NCBI GenBank assembly: GCA_013433145.1
Contig: CM024168.1
Span: 17,375,868-17,439,867 of the forward strand
Direction: 5' to 3'
From: Ascaris suum
Taxonomy: Eukaryota; Nematoda; Chromadorea; Rhabditida; Ascarididae
DNA length: 64,000 nt
The notes below the pieces were generated by a model, which saw only the letters and a list, made by a program, of their open reading frames with translations, had not been told where the DNA came from and searched no databases. This document shows, in pieces, positions 1-18,897 of this stretch. The translations under genes and the position numbers were made by a program. Numbering within the stretch: the first letter of the stretch is position 1; the number at the start of each line of letters is the position of its first letter.

Positions 1-1325
1 TTTCGAACATATAATAACAGAATATTGTCTGCTTAATATTGGTAATCATATTAGTCGTTTATTTTATTAGCTTTTGGATTTTCTAATAGAAATTTCAATT
101 GTACGTCTAGGGAATCTTGAAATGGGGAAATTGAATTCTATAGCTTCATCCGATTCGAAAATTTGGTTATATGCATTAAAACGTGCATAAGGAGCAAAGG
201 CCAGTAAAAACGCCGGCAGTGAGCAATGATTTCATTGTGGCTTTTGATCTGTGACTGTTTTAAGTGGTGGCTTATCAAAAGAGGGAAACGTTTTGCAAAA
301 AAACTTAGGGAAGACAAAAAAATCGAAATTTTGAAGGCTTAACGCGCAGAAGAATTTGCCTTTGAATAGTAAAAACAAGAATTTATGTTCATTTAGAGAT
401 TGCATCGTTTTTTTTTTGTTGATGAAAATTTCAGATAGGAGAATGATGGACGTTCTTGATGGGACGAATTTTTCTCTACGAAGATAGCAATCCTTAGCGT
501 TCATTTTATAAAAGCATTTCTTCAGCGTTTAAGTATTTTGTTGGAGAGGGAAAATTTTTTCTCTCTTTTACTGAGAAACTACAGGTATCGTTTATTAGAC
601 TCATCAGGATTTTACCAGATTTATCAGACTTTTATCAAACAAAACCATAGCCGTCGTTTATCTGATTTTATCAGATTCTTAGGGAATAAACATAACTCAT
701 ATTCCTTCTTTTTCCTCTCCTTACTTAGTGCGCATCAGTGGTATGCATTGTTTTCATATTATTTCGATGAAGTTCCTCTATGTCTAGAATGTGGGTGGCC
801 TGTAATTTTAGAACTTCACATAAGAGAAAAAAAAAACAGGAAAGGCAAAAATTTTTTTGCTATTTATTGAATTGCTTTATTTTCCACTCGCCTCATTGGG
901 CCAGCAACGCCCACCATCTTCAATTGTAAGTCCTCACGTAGGAGACGAGAAAATGTTTTAGGAAGGATGGTATGCACTGCTGAGAAATGTTTTCAAAAAA
1001 AAAAAACTTTGTGGAGTTGTCTCAAGTTGAACCCAAAAAATTCGTCGGTGGAGCTTAAGGATCTATTCGATTGCCGCTGATGGTTGAATGCAAATTGTCG
1101 AGGAGTTGCGACACGCATTTACAGGCTGTTTTTTTAAAAAATCGTTTGCTTTATAATTGCCTTTCTGGAAAATTACTCTTCTTTTATATTTGAAGTCTTA
1201 GAAAGGGAAGCCTGTTTTACTCTATCATTTTGGCTTCCATCATCTTAGCAATGCGCTTGCAAAAATTTTGAAATGAGGATTATCTATTGCCCCAGAAAGC
1301 TCAAATATTAAACTTGCATAAACAG
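1..1325. other. no supported gene; AT-rich with one open plus frame
   Basis: No gene can be supported here. A plus-strand frame is open from 538 to 870 with a TTG start. It continues in the same frame past a single TGA to about 1080. Its first half repeats TTATCAGA-like words, so composition may explain it. A consensus donor, GTAAGT, lies near 926. There is no acceptor or start in good context, so this is not called as a gene. Confidence 0.3.
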
Positions 1326-1511
1326 TCAGGACAAACTATATTCATAGACTAAAGACCCTAGCATATTATCTTTGCGCGATTTCGATGTAAGCATTAAAAA
1401 TTCTGCGGAAACTCTATCCGCGCGTCCATCCGCATTATTTGCCTCGAAAATCATTGCATCTATTCGGATAAAATTTAAAATTGGCTCTTCGCCCCATCCT
1501 GGCTCTAATTT
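1326..1511 (-). CDS. terminal exon of an unidentified gene
   Basis: On the minus strand an acceptor (TTTGTTTTTAG) ends at 1512 and opens a 61-codon frame running to a TGA at 1326-1328. The residues are not those of random AT-rich DNA. They include a run GWGEEPILNFIRIDAMIFEA followed by Asp/Arg/Ala-rich sequence. The upstream frames can be spliced into it: a possible exon ending in NHE at about 1557 would leave a 45-nt intron, and earlier coding-like pieces lie up to 1854. I do not recognise the family. The exon seems real because acceptor, frame and composition agree, but the full model is uncertain. No start codon is assigned. Confidence 0.42.
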   Translation of the reverse strand, partial: KLEPGWGEEPILNFIRIDAMIFEANNADGRADRVSAEFLMLTSKSRKDNMLGSLVYEYSLS

Positions 1512-1885
1512 CTAAAAACAAAGTGTATTCTTACTGAATTTCGCATCTTATGTAACTTCATGATTCCTCTCCGGGGCGAAAATTTCTGCAGAATGTGTTT
1601 AGATAGGCCGTTTATGTGGCTTGCTTCTGGCAAATCGTCCTTCTAGTCGTTGATTCCATGGCGTTGGTAACCAAAAGCAGCTTCACTTGAAAAGCTATCA
1701 AAAATTACAAAAATCTGTACCGTTTTTTTGTAATGAATATTCGTTTGAAATCTACAAATTCCATCCCTCATTGTAGTATGCAGTCGCCCTGAAGTCTTTA
1801 TTTAGAAGACAAGTTATGGTTTTTTTTTTCATATCGTTCCACGCTGCCACTTTTCTAAAATGTTATTGAAATATTCAAAACGATA

Positions 1886-2465
1886 TTAGTGAGTAAATAT
1901 TGCTTTCCAAGAAATAAGCATTATGCCAATTTGCACGAGGACTTGTCTGTTCGTTAAAATTTTCCTTCTTTTTTGATTCATTTTTTTAGAGAGGTGATGA
2001 AGACTGCCGTATATGTTCTCGTTTACGGTAACAACTTTCACTTGATATTTGCATAATAACATACGATAACACAGTAAACCTACAAATTTATGAAGCTGAA
2101 AGCTCAAGAACTTTTTATACGATCGAGGGATTAGGAGAGCTAACAATAAAAGAGGACTTGATCTATCCTTTTTGCGCTACAGGTCCAATGCTTTGAATTG
2201 TTCCTTTGATGCGATCAGCATTTTATGATCCTCGATTCGCTTGCTTTAGGTGATTTGCAGAAAGTTTCCAATATTTTCGATTTCAGCTTCTTTAGCGCTC
2301 ATCTTTTCGTTCTAATTTTTTGCAGTTATTAAAATAAGTCGGAGATGTTGTTTTCAAGGGCTTACATTTAATGTTTTTTGTCCTTTTTCCCCAGTGTGCA
2401 TCGAATACTTATGTTGTACTAATACCATGCCCAGTACCATGAGGGCACATGCCCACTTATGGCTT
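1886..2465 (-). CDS. partial membrane-protein gene, two phase-matched exons
   Basis: The first exon (2465 down to 2366) follows a CTTACAG acceptor and ends at a GTAAGC donor. It encodes a hydrophobic stretch, HKWACALMVLGMVLV, that would suit a membrane helix with a Trp as in receptor TM4. The next exon begins at 2095 after an AGCTTTCAG acceptor and is in phase 0 with the first across a 270-nt intron. It encodes another moderately hydrophobic stretch, a basic loop (KKMNQKRRK) and a third hydrophobic run before a stop at 1886. A chemoreceptor TM4-TM6 region is one reading, but no diagnostic motif is present. The 3' end is unclear, because several alternative donors occur inside the second exon. 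Confidence 0.3.
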
Positions 2466-2806
2466 CTGTAAGCCTCTTTACGTTAGCAGCATGTTCATAT
2501 TTTTATATGTCGTAGCACGGCAAGCACATTCGTCATTATAGACGCATTTATAATTAATGACTTTGTTCTAACCATATTATCACTGTTCCACCTTTAAAAG
2601 AAGGCGTTTAAATTTCTCATCGGGGCGTTTTTCTTAGAAATTTTTCTCGAAGAATTAGTCCCGATAGAAGCATTTATTCTTAACGATTCATTCAAATACA
2701 ACCATCAAAAAGCACAGTTGAAATAAGAATTTTTGTCTATGTGGATGGTGTTTTCATATTTCAGTTACACATTATTTACATATGAGAAAAACAAAGGAAG
2801 TCTTGG

Positions 2807-5006
<2,200 letters not shown>

Positions 5007-5098
5007 GAAGGGAAACAGAAGAGTGAGCGGCTTCATAGGTGCATGCTAGCTGGAAGGGAAACAGAAGAGTGAGCGGCTTCACAGGTGCATGCTAGCTG
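5007..5098. repeat. 46-bp direct duplication
   Basis: Two adjacent copies of a 46-bp unit (5007-5052 and 5053-5098), beginning GAAGGGAAACAGAAGAGTG, differ at one base (cttcaTagg versus cttcaCagg). This is a recent local tandem duplication. Confidence 0.93.
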
Positions 5099-5121
5099 CA
5101 TAAGCTGTGCCTACCAGAGCA

Positions 5122-5436
5122 CTATGGGTTGGGTAAGACTTCTCTTGGCTCATGATATCGTCTATCCATCCTTGTACGATCGAGCATATCCCCATAGCCT
5201 TCTTCAAAAGCGTTGTATTCGTTCATTCGCCCCCTATTCCAAATTACACATCTGAATCTCGTTTTGTTAGGAAGTCCTATTGAATGATGTCGCTTTACGC
5301 ATTCACCATTGAAAGCAATGCAGTACATTGCAGGAAAATAGGTTGAGAGCGCAGCAAACGAGAGATAAATTTGGAAACCACAAGTGCGTCTAGCCTTTCG
5401 ATAAGGTAAAACAGTAAGTTTTGGTTTGTACGCCAT
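5122..5436 (-). CDS. hypothetical protein, 104 codons
   Basis: ATG-initiated minus-strand frame of 104 codons. The N-terminal half has a hydrophobic stretch (about residues 22-41). The C-terminal half is polar and rich in Arg, Asp, Glu and Tyr, ending in PREVLPNP. Four cysteines are present. The composition is unlike random AT-rich sequence. Coding-like frames of the same strand lie just upstream (5580-5958), so this may be the last exon of a longer gene rather than a stand-alone protein. I do not recognise the family. Confidence 0.38.
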   Translation of the reverse strand: MAYKPKLTVLPYRKARRTCGFQIYLSFAALSTYFPAMYCIAFNGECVKRHHSIGLPNKTRFRCVIWNRGRMNEYNAFEEGYGDMLDRTRMDRRYHEPREVLPNP

Positions 5437-5579
5437 TGAGATTAGATTTTTTTTAATCCATGGAATTTGCTGTAGTTATAAGCGGACATAAGCAGTAAAA
5501 GAAGCTCTTCAGTTGATGTTTAGTGTTGGTGACTCAATGCTACAAATGTGGTTCTTATAGAGGCTTCCAACAAATGTGC

Positions 5580-5958
5580 TTTAGTGTTGACTAGTAGTAT
5601 TAGCAGCTAAAAGAGGCAACCATATGGCATGTAACTCAACAACGAAGTAAAAGGTTTGGTGCTCTTTATATGAGAAGTAAGGTATAAACTGCTTATTGTC
5701 ATTGTGTATTTCATTTGCCGTCGATGAGGATTTTCCGCACTGGTCACAGTCCGATATTACTTTATATTTGATGCTTTCCATATATTTGACGTCTTGGCTT
5801 TGGGAACATTTGAATCATTACCACATTTGGATTTGCACAGAAGTTAGCTTGCCTTGGATTGTAGACAAGTGTGTCCGAAACTGTCATGTAAATTTCATAT
5901 GTAACTTCGCGGATTGTCTCAGCAACATTTCTTAGGACGGGTATTTACAATTATGGAA
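5580..5958 (-). CDS. coding-like minus-strand segments, possibly exons of one gene
   Basis: Two overlapping minus-strand frames have strongly protein-like composition. The upstream one (about 5949 to 5778, no ATG at its start) includes VAETIREVTYEIYMTVSDTL and then FCANPN. The second (5781 to 5581) includes a CDQC pair. A further acceptor (GCCTCTTTTAG, near 5610) would join a third frame in phase 0 to a donor after CANPNV. The segments cannot all be joined without a frame change. The region is therefore either a multi-exon gene whose introns I cannot fix, or a decayed one. It may belong with the frame at 5122-5436. Confidence 0.3.
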
Positions 5959-7095
5959 TGTTTATTTGAGTATGCTTTTATTATGCGATAAAAATGCTCA
6001 ATTGTGCTGATTTACTTTCAAGATTATCAAACGATACGGTGTTAAGTTAGGTGCAAAACGACAAACTACAAAGCAGTCAGAAGAGGATCGAGGAAGGAGA
6101 TGTAGAGGACAAATGCAATGACAGAATGCGACCGATAGCAAGGAATTGAGATATTTGACATCAAGTAATAGTAGGTGATTTGCTTCAATCGTTCTTTTTT
6201 TTTTACAATCAGTAATGCAGATGCAATGGAAAATGTTTGCACTAAGAATAAAGCGTGAAAGAATTGGTGTTGAAGAAATTGGAAAAGAAATCAATGGCCG
6301 GTGAATGACGTGCAAAGAAAGCAACAATCAACTAGTATGAAATTCTGCTTATAAAACTAGCTAAATATATAACTCATCCTCGATAGTGATCTTGAAACAA
6401 ATTGCTACTCTCATAGATACGACGTTGCGCATGTTGCAAAAGAAAAGAGATTAGATCTTCAGCAGAAAATACTATAATAAAAAAAAAACCGGAAACATTT
6501 TCCATTATTAGATAGCGATACTAGATGACCTTTTAATGCACTTTCTGAGATTTAAGTTTAAATGATGCTGATTTAACATACATAAATAGTTTGAAGAAGC
6601 AACTTCCAAAATATGCAATATATATTATTAAAAAAAAACAACTGATTGTTCACCTCACTACTCATTCATAACCTACCTTAAATCGTTGAAAGAAATATTA
6701 GGTGCATAGCCGTACAGCTATAAAGCTTTTTCTATTGGAAAATAATTCTCTTACGCTTTAAACATTGCACGAAATTCTCGCATTCGAAAATAGCATAATG
6801 GTTGTAGAAGTGAGTGAAGGCACATCAATGACTGGAAAATCCAACGTGCGTAGTACATACTTGTCCTTGAAAGACCGATCCGCATAAAGTTTAGCATCCT
6901 AAATAACACTAATCATTATTTATACGCATCTCAGTTAGCTACAACACAAATCGATACAACTCTAACTGATTATAGATGTTGAAATATGAAGTTCGCAACG
7001 AAGCTAAAATGTTTAATATGGATATAACGTTAACAAATCATCGACTATTAAATTATATGATGCTAAGGCGAATCTCAATGGAATGAGAGGATCGT
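5959..7095. other. no supported gene
   Basis: A 109-codon minus-strand frame (6327 to 5998) exists, with serine, cysteine and leucine richness and a possible donor after IILK near 6013. It has no convincing partner exon and is not called. The remainder, up to the stop codon of the receptor gene, is AT-rich. Confidence 0.3.
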
Positions 7096-12019
<4,924 letters not shown>

Positions 12020-12028
12020 TTTGCAATC

Positions 12029-12042
12029 TCTGAAATAAAATA
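12029..12042 (-). promoter_or_regulatory. likely spliced-leader trans-splice acceptor of the receptor gene
   Basis: On the minus strand TATTTTATTTCAG is followed after 10 nt by the receptor ATG. A strong acceptor so close to the start codon, with no obvious upstream exon, is the arrangement at nematode SL1 addition sites. A cis-spliced 5' UTR exon is the alternative. Confidence 0.5.
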
Positions 12043-13019
12043 TTCCATGTTTAAATTCAACGAAGCATATGCATAACGGTATACGAGTCATTAAAACGAT
12101 AAGCAAAAATTCTGCTGAAATCGCTGCGAACACTTCTCATTGGAATTTCTTTTCTCTTTTATCTTCTAAATACTCAAATATTCAACACTATATTCCATAC
12201 GTACCAATATATAATAAACTCGACTGTTTGCCAATAATAGTTACTCACTGTTGCAATTCTCATTCTACTATTCATGCAGTATATTACCTGCAAAAACCGA
12301 CGTTTCTTAACGGATGAGTAGTGAAAAGCAAATAATAGTTGGAGCTGCAAAAGTTTCAATTCAATAAGATGATCCTTTACAAAGTCTGGAAATATTGTTT
12401 TATTTGAAAGTTTTTAAAGAAACATATGTAAGGGGAATATCGCTCACTATAACGGAAGACAATGTTTTAATTTAGCACTTACAATGCCATCGTATTTCGT
12501 TCTCTAGACGTATCGTGCAATAGGAATTAAATCAACACAAACATCTCAAGCATATGTTCATTCGTCAACCTAATATAGCATTCACAACGAACACCACATA
12601 ATTTCTTTTGTAACACATGAAAATTCCAGCGGATATCTATTATATCTATACACAGAAATCGTTTACGACTTTTTTTGAATGCTTATGAGATGTTCAACAA
12701 CTATAATCTTATTATGCGCGCGCCGAACAGTTAAGAGAATTTGAAACGACACAAGTGACATTCCCAACGAGGGAAAAAAAGTGCCAATATTCGTGGAGAA
12801 TATCCTCAACGAAAGATTAGACGATGCAAAAGCTTTCGTTAAGGATAAACAATATTTTCTCGGCGTCCATTTCATCCTTGATTTCCTTCATTGCCCTCAG
12901 TTGTTCTTTTAAAGCATTTCAGACCGTAAGTCGCTCTTGCCTGCTTTCGTAAACGTTTACGATTGTACATATATGTCGCATTACTTGAATATAAAGAATA
13001 TTTTTCTAAGTTTCAAGTT
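12043..13019. other. no firm gene; one coding-like plus frame at 12745-12912
   Basis: Plus frame 12745-12912 (55 codons, no ATG) has protein-like composition, including KKVPIFVENILNERLDDAKA. An opposing minus frame of 70 codons overlaps it. No splice signal separates the two readings. The rest of the stretch is AT-rich. Confidence 0.22.
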
Positions 13020-13159
13020 ACAAATCTTGCATGCAAATTAACGGCGCAAGGTGATTAGCACATTCTATTATACAAGTAGTCACACGCATACAAATCTTGC
13101 ATGCAAATTAATGGCGCAAGGTGATTAGCACATTCTATTATATAAATAGTCACACGCAG
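13020..13159. repeat. 70-bp direct duplication
   Basis: Two adjacent 70-bp copies (13020-13089, 13090-13159), each starting ACAAATCTTGCATGC, with a handful of substitutions such as AACGGCG versus AATGGCG. This is a tandem duplication older than the one at 5007. Confidence 0.93.
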
Positions 13160-13551
13160 ATACAACGAAGCTGCATAGAGCATAACATAAGCAAACAGTG
13201 AAGATGCCAAGATCAGGAGGAGTCTGGGCTTATAGTTGATGGGTGCCGAGCTTGAGCGGCAAATCGCTCAATGTTCCCTCCAAATAACCGCTATGCGTTA
13301 TCGGTATGGTTGTGGACGTCGTTATGCATTTTCAAATTCTATTTTTTCATGCAAATTCATTGAAATGATCGGTGGGATTTGATCTGCAGACTTTTTGTTG
13401 CTAAAATCTCTATTTGTGATGTTTCGCGAATTTCATCCACAAGTAATACTTAGAAGTATTAATTACCTAGTAATGTAAGCCTATCGCTACATGAATGTAT
13501 AGCAACAACATAAACATACCCTGCATATGTTTTCTATATATCTTTGTTTAT

Positions 13552-13767
13552 TCAGCAGTAAACTGATAAAATAATAGTAAAATAGGAAGAAAATATGTTA
13601 TTGGTAAATTGTAGGCGAACAAGTAATACATAACAACAAAGCTGCATCGATGCAAAAAACCCACTGCAACCCAATAGGGATAGAAAAATTGCAATTATTA
13701 CATCATAAAACAATGTAATACATTTGCAAAACATGCAATTGCAACAAGGATACATGAGATATTGTAG
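13552..13767 (-). CDS. candidate exon encoding hydrophobic, Cys-rich segment
   Basis: A strong acceptor (TTATAGTTTTCAG) precedes a phase-0 frame from 13767 to a stop at 13552. The encoded 71 residues contain two hydrophobic stretches, one of them IIAIFLSLLGCSGFFASM, and nine cysteines. In another phase the same acceptor gives a shorter very hydrophobic run (SCILVAIACFANVLHCFMM). Either would suit a membrane protein such as a chemoreceptor, but no partner exon has been placed, and low-GC DNA favours hydrophobic codons. Treat it as tentative. Confidence 0.25.
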   Translation of the reverse strand, partial: LQYLMYPCCNCMFCKCITLFYDVIIAIFLSLLGCSGFFASMQLCCYVLLVRLQFTNNIFSSYFTIILSVYC

Positions 13768-13975
13768 CTGAAAACTATAAGATGGTCTTGTAAGGATGGC
13801 ATATATGGGCTCGCAATATTAGGCGAATGATAATGCCAACGTGAAATGGCATTGGCGTTGGCCTAATTGGAAAATCGCCCTCGAGAAAGCGATCGGCAAA
13901 GTCCCTACAGGAATCAAAAATGGAGAATGTGGAAATGAAGGGAAATAAGTTTATAACTTGATGCCTATGAAGCAT

Positions 13976-14546
13976 GAAAGAGGATTTTTTTGAATGCCGG
14001 TCATTGGATCATCGAATCACAGCGGTCGAACTCTTATTGCAGCTGCTTCTGAGGGGAATTGGAGATTAAACGTTTTGTTTGAATGGAAGTAAGAAAAGAA
14101 TTGAAGCGAATTCGAGTGAAAGAAGTGCAGCAAAGACAAACAATGATGAATTGGTCCTTTGAATAATTCAAGGAATTGCACCTAATTGTTGTGCTCTAAG
14201 ACCACCACTTTCGACAAATTGGGGGAGCCGACATTAATTGAAGTGGTATTCGGACATCTGAACTTTGACGATCTCTAAGCGAAAATTTTCCAGGACCAAT
14301 AGTACTCACGGAATCCATTGAAAATTTTGCATATTTCGAGTGATATTAGAGAAATTTTCTAAAATCTCCATTGTTTCAAAGCAAACTTTTCAGGCAGCGC
14401 GCACAAAGTACTTGTGCCAAAGCTCCTAGCTAACTAGCGACAGCTACTAAAGCTACTGTCTCACTTCCGTCTTCATCAAATACCTCAGAGATGATTCAGT
14501 TTCCAAACAGTTCGCATTCATTCACCGAATAATTTGACACTTTCAG
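13976..14546. other. no firm gene; plus frame at about 14186-14278
   Basis: A 30-codon plus frame with protein-like composition (TTTFDKLGEPTLIEVVFGHL) ends at a TAA near 14278. Acceptor-like sites occur near 14293 and 14393. They may be pieces of the gene whose exon is proposed at 14547, but I could not join them in phase. Confidence 0.25.
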
Positions 14547-14660
14547 CTCGGTCAGAAGGAAGATTTTTCAAAAACAACGGTGAAATTTTGTCAACGCTAT
14601 ATTCAGTTAAGCAGCGATTTGAATATTCTGCGAAATGCTCACTTAGCGCAAAAGGGGGCG
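14547..14660 (+). CDS. candidate exon, unidentified protein
   Basis: The acceptor GACACTTTCAG at 14536-14546 opens a 38-codon frame, beginning LGQKEDFSKTTVKFCQRYIQ, that runs to a TAG at 14661. A GTAGGA donor just before the stop could instead end the exon. The composition is polar and balanced, unlike the surrounding AT-rich frames. The family is unknown, and no start codon or neighbouring exon is established. Confidence 0.3.
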
Positions 14661-14663
14661 TAG

Positions 14664-17600
14664 GACGTTGGATATAGAGAAATCAACGAAGGTTTGTGAT
14701 ATTATAAACAAATACAATATTCATAGATGCTCGGAACGTCCTTTTTTCCATATATAACTCAAAAAAAAAGAGCAAAAGCAATCTTACTTACTTATGAATT
14801 TAGTTTAACTTAGCTGATGAAGCGAAATTTAGAAACATGTATTAAGAAGTTCTTTAGAAAACTGAATTTTTTTTCGCATCAACATATTCGTTTCTGGCTA
14901 TGTGTTAATCAACATTTGTTTTATAAATGAATGAATGGAAAATTGCATCAAAAATCTGCACATAAATGTGAACAGCTTTTGCATCATCATACACTCCTCA
15001 CCAACTTATTACCAACAAATAACGAAATAGACGATCAATATATTAATGAATTTGCTCATGCAAACATGTTTCCTGAGGGAAGATCCCTTTTTTTTTGAAA
15101 TGATTTGATCAAAGAAAAATAATCGGGCGCATATAAAATGTACGAGAAATTTCCGAAATCTTCATATACCTATGTAACTTCAAAAGTTCATCAATCATTG
15201 TGAAATATGATGTAGAAATGTGGCTTACACTATGGCATTATAGAGAACAATTTATGATCTGTGGACTCTATAGGTGCTTAGTTGAACCTTACTTTATCGA
15301 AAGGTTATACGCACATATATTCTCATCGATGTGCTTGCTATGACACATCTCTTATAGCGTAAATTTGCATATAAATGATCATATAATGCATATAAATTAT
15401 CTAGTAATTATAAGTCAACTCTCAATTGCAAATTTAAGTTACGCATTGCGATGAAAAATGTTCTTTGAGCATCATCGGCTATAAAGGAAATCACGAATGA
15501 CAGCCGAAGAAAAACAATTTCTGCACAATGAGTTGTTTGTCCTAAGGCATTTTCACTTATCTTGCATACTTCGATGTGCCAACATCGAAGTATGCAAGAT
15601 TTGCTATCTATCAACATTCGTTACCTTCCTGAAAAGTACCATATGAATGAGTACGAGGAAGGAGAAAGTACCATTGAATGATTAATTAATCAGTAAGGCA
15701 CTGCTTTACGATCGGCTTAGAATAGACCATAATGAAGTGGCGCATTAATGAAGGCTCTTTCTATGTTCCATTCTACTTTGATAGCTTTTTAGAAGATTGC
15801 TTTCTATAAACTGAGACCTCCACTCAACGATGAAAGCAGTCATTCATCTATGTTCAGGATATTTCTAATTTTTTTTAAACTTCGTAATTTCCAATAGAAG
15901 AATTGTTGAATGCATTTCTTCTAGCAATAAATTCGATGCGGATGTGATTTATTCAAAAAAGCGCAATCAACGTTTTTTTTTTTTGAATGATTTGTTATGC
16001 ACCATCAATACTCATACATTGTCGTTTTAAACTTTCGTTGCCAAATTTCATAAGTTATCTCGAACAATGCCACGCTTCATAATACCGCATCAATCACTGA
16101 ATCTCTTTTATTTTTTTAACCTCCATCTTCTCCTTACTCCTCCCTTAATGTACATGTAGAGCTTACTTCTGAATCCTTCTGAGAGCGAATTCTCGTCTCT
16201 GAAGATTTCAAAAGTTCAGATAGATTCTGTGGTGGAATAACTAACTAGCAAATCCTTGTGTGATCATGGGATCAGTGTTCGGACATGTCATCTTTTTGGC
16301 TTTTTCTTTAGCTCGTTGAATGCTATTGATCGTCTTTAAAAGTTTATTTCTAAGCAATATTTTTGCAAATGCCTATTTTCTTGATCGCTATCGCATTTTA
16401 TCGTTATTATTTTCTTGATAGCCGAATTGATTCGAATATCAAAAAATATTGCTAACAAATTTGAGTGTCGGTATGTCATTTGAATGTCTTACAGTGTTTC
16501 TCGCATCAAACATCGTTTTTATGCCGCTCATAGCAACGTAAGCGACTGGTGGACATGGGCTGAATTTTTCGACGGTTACTTTTGCAAATTATTTAAATAT
16601 AATCGTATTACCTAAGTCATTTTTTAAAAAGAAAAGTAAAAGAAAGTAGAGGAAAGGCAGTAATTATTTTTAGACAAAGAAAACAATTGTGGTGTGAAAA
16701 TATATGACGAGAAAAAATTCTTTCATTAAAAATTTGAACTATTTTAGTAAAATATGACTGCTTTCATGAGATGTATAAGAGAGTCACGATGAGCATAGTT
16801 TTCTCTTTTTTTTTGCTATCTGACAGGATTAAAAGAAAGTATCTAAAGAGTAAAAGTTGATGTGGTGCTCACTTTCTACAGCCGGTTCGTTGAATCAAAA
16901 ATCATCCGCTATACTGTTATTTATAGAAGTAGTAAATTAATGCACATATCATTTTCCATATTTAAGCAAGCGATCGTATAAAACAGCTAAATATTTGTGA
17001 TGCCACATTTTTTAGAGCAAGCAAGAGCGGTTTGTAGATTTTATTGCACTCATTAAAAGAATTAATGAATTAATCGGAAGAAATTAATAAAAAATAATTG
17101 ATCAAGAAAAAAAAACGAATCGGAAGTAAATTCGAATCAGGATATCATCCAGTGGTTTTCAGGATATCATCCAACTTGTTTCGATTATAAATTATTGATT
17201 ATAAGATCATAAATTACAAATTATATAAAAATTATAAATTGTCGATTATTGATTATAAAATCAAATTCCATTTTCGTAATTGTTGTTGTTTGCAAATGGA
17301 ATCGACCAAACAGATACGCAGATACATAGAAATGTTTTTGTATGTGCACAGTTATGACATTTCGGCAATGCACATCTTTATATGTGCGCAGATATGAGAT
17401 CTCTTGTGAAAGTCTACGAAAGGAACGCATAAAAAGCTATACGTCTATTTGCTTTGATGAAAATTTTTTGCATTGGATGCAAGCTATTTCGCGGTAGACA
17501 ATTGCGAGAAAGATATGCGGGGAATAGAAAACTACTCAACGGCTAGCACATATTAGAAGTGAAGGGCACCTACGAACGGTGGGATGGTCGTTTGTTTTAA

Positions 17601-18753
17601 AATGGCACAAAAATGCAAGCAAAACACTGTTTTCTTTTTTGATAGCCAATAAACAACATTAAACACACATATGATTGCGGGTTGCAGTTGAGCACAGATT
17701 CTCTCCCCCATATACTTTATCCAGGCATTCATTTTTATGCGCTTTCGATAAAGTTCAAAGAAACATATCAGAGTGACATCGCATCTGTGCATATGTCTAT
17801 GTATTTTTTTTGCACTCATACATGTATTTTTTTCTTTCCAAGAGTTTCAGCTCATCAATCACAACGGCTAAGACTATGAAATATGATGGACAATTAAGTT
17901 GTATTTCATAGATAGCCTTCTATCCCTAATTTCCTTACGATTCGTGATATTTAATATCAATTATTGGTGCATGAAAACGCATCGTAGAATATATGGACGA
18001 AATTTTGCTTTGCTTATGATTGCAATATGGTCTCGAAGCGGGGTTTTTTTTGGCTCGAGATTCCCTTTAATTGCATGCAAATCACATCAATGAACTTTTT
18101 CTTATGGGGCCGAAATGTGAACACATCAATGTTCGTTGCATATTTTCATATTTCTTTCCCTCAGTTTTTTTTAAAGGTTTCAATGAGTTAATAAGCGACA
18201 AGCTATTGAAAGATATTTTCGCTTAGATGATCATTTCATACCTACCAATGACGCACATTCATAACTAATTTCCAGAAAGCTGTTATAACTGAATCGCCTA
18301 TTTATATTCTTCTAAGGAAAGGAATTTATTTCTATGAAAATAAACGATATTTTTTGAATGGATATTATTTTAAGGTTCTGAAATTTCTTTTTTATTTGGT
18401 TTGCTAATGTTTTGAAGTCAATACATATAATAAACAAGAAATCTAGGATCAGCTTATTTCTTTATTTTGCGGTGGAAATATCGAAAGAATTTGACATCCC
18501 CTGAGAGTTGGCTACTTAACATTTCATGGGCAATTCTATCGATAGGATATATAGCAACCATAAAATTTACTATTTAAAAGAAGATCCTATATTAATAGTG
18601 AGGCAAATGAAAAAACGCAAAAAAAAACCGAGATGCCTAAGATATAAGAGGAGATTATGGAATAAAAACACTCAATTTAGAGAAAATTTCCACCTTTTGA
18701 AAAGTTTATGCGTGATATATTAGGCAATAGAATAGAAGAAGAAAATACACGAA
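14664..18753. other. long AT-rich stretch without supported gene
   Basis: No exon with matching splice signals was found. A minus frame at 15408-15617 overlaps the hairpin at 15559-15600 and is not called. Minus and plus frames near 17.2-18.1 kb are short and Phe/Ile/Lys-rich. Confidence 0.3.
15559..15600. repeat. perfect 19-bp inverted repeat with 4-nt loop
   Basis: Arms 15559-15577 and 15582-15600 are exact reverse complements (ATCTTGCATACTTCGATGT), separated by GCCA. Transcribed in either direction it would form a 19-bp hairpin. Nothing flanking identifies it as a transposon end or a microRNA precursor. Confidence 0.95.
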
Positions 18754-18897
18754 TTGCATAATAGCCGTAATTTAATTGCAGCGGTGTCGCATTGATACCG
18801 CTAAGTCTGAATGCCGCATAGCATTTGATTAGTTGACGACAATCCAATGAAGTGAACAGCATTATCCCAACTCGTATATACACACCCCTTTCGTGTT
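18754..18897 (-). CDS. candidate exon, unidentified protein
   Basis: The minus frame is open from 18897 to 18677, with a possible donor (GTGTAT) at about 18753. It encodes a mixed-composition stretch beginning with HERGVYIRV, with cysteines in a CRQLIKC spacing, followed by LSGINATPLQLNYGYYAI and an N-A-T sequon. No convincing acceptor was identified, and the plus strand also reads open across 18893-19108. Low confidence. Confidence 0.22.
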
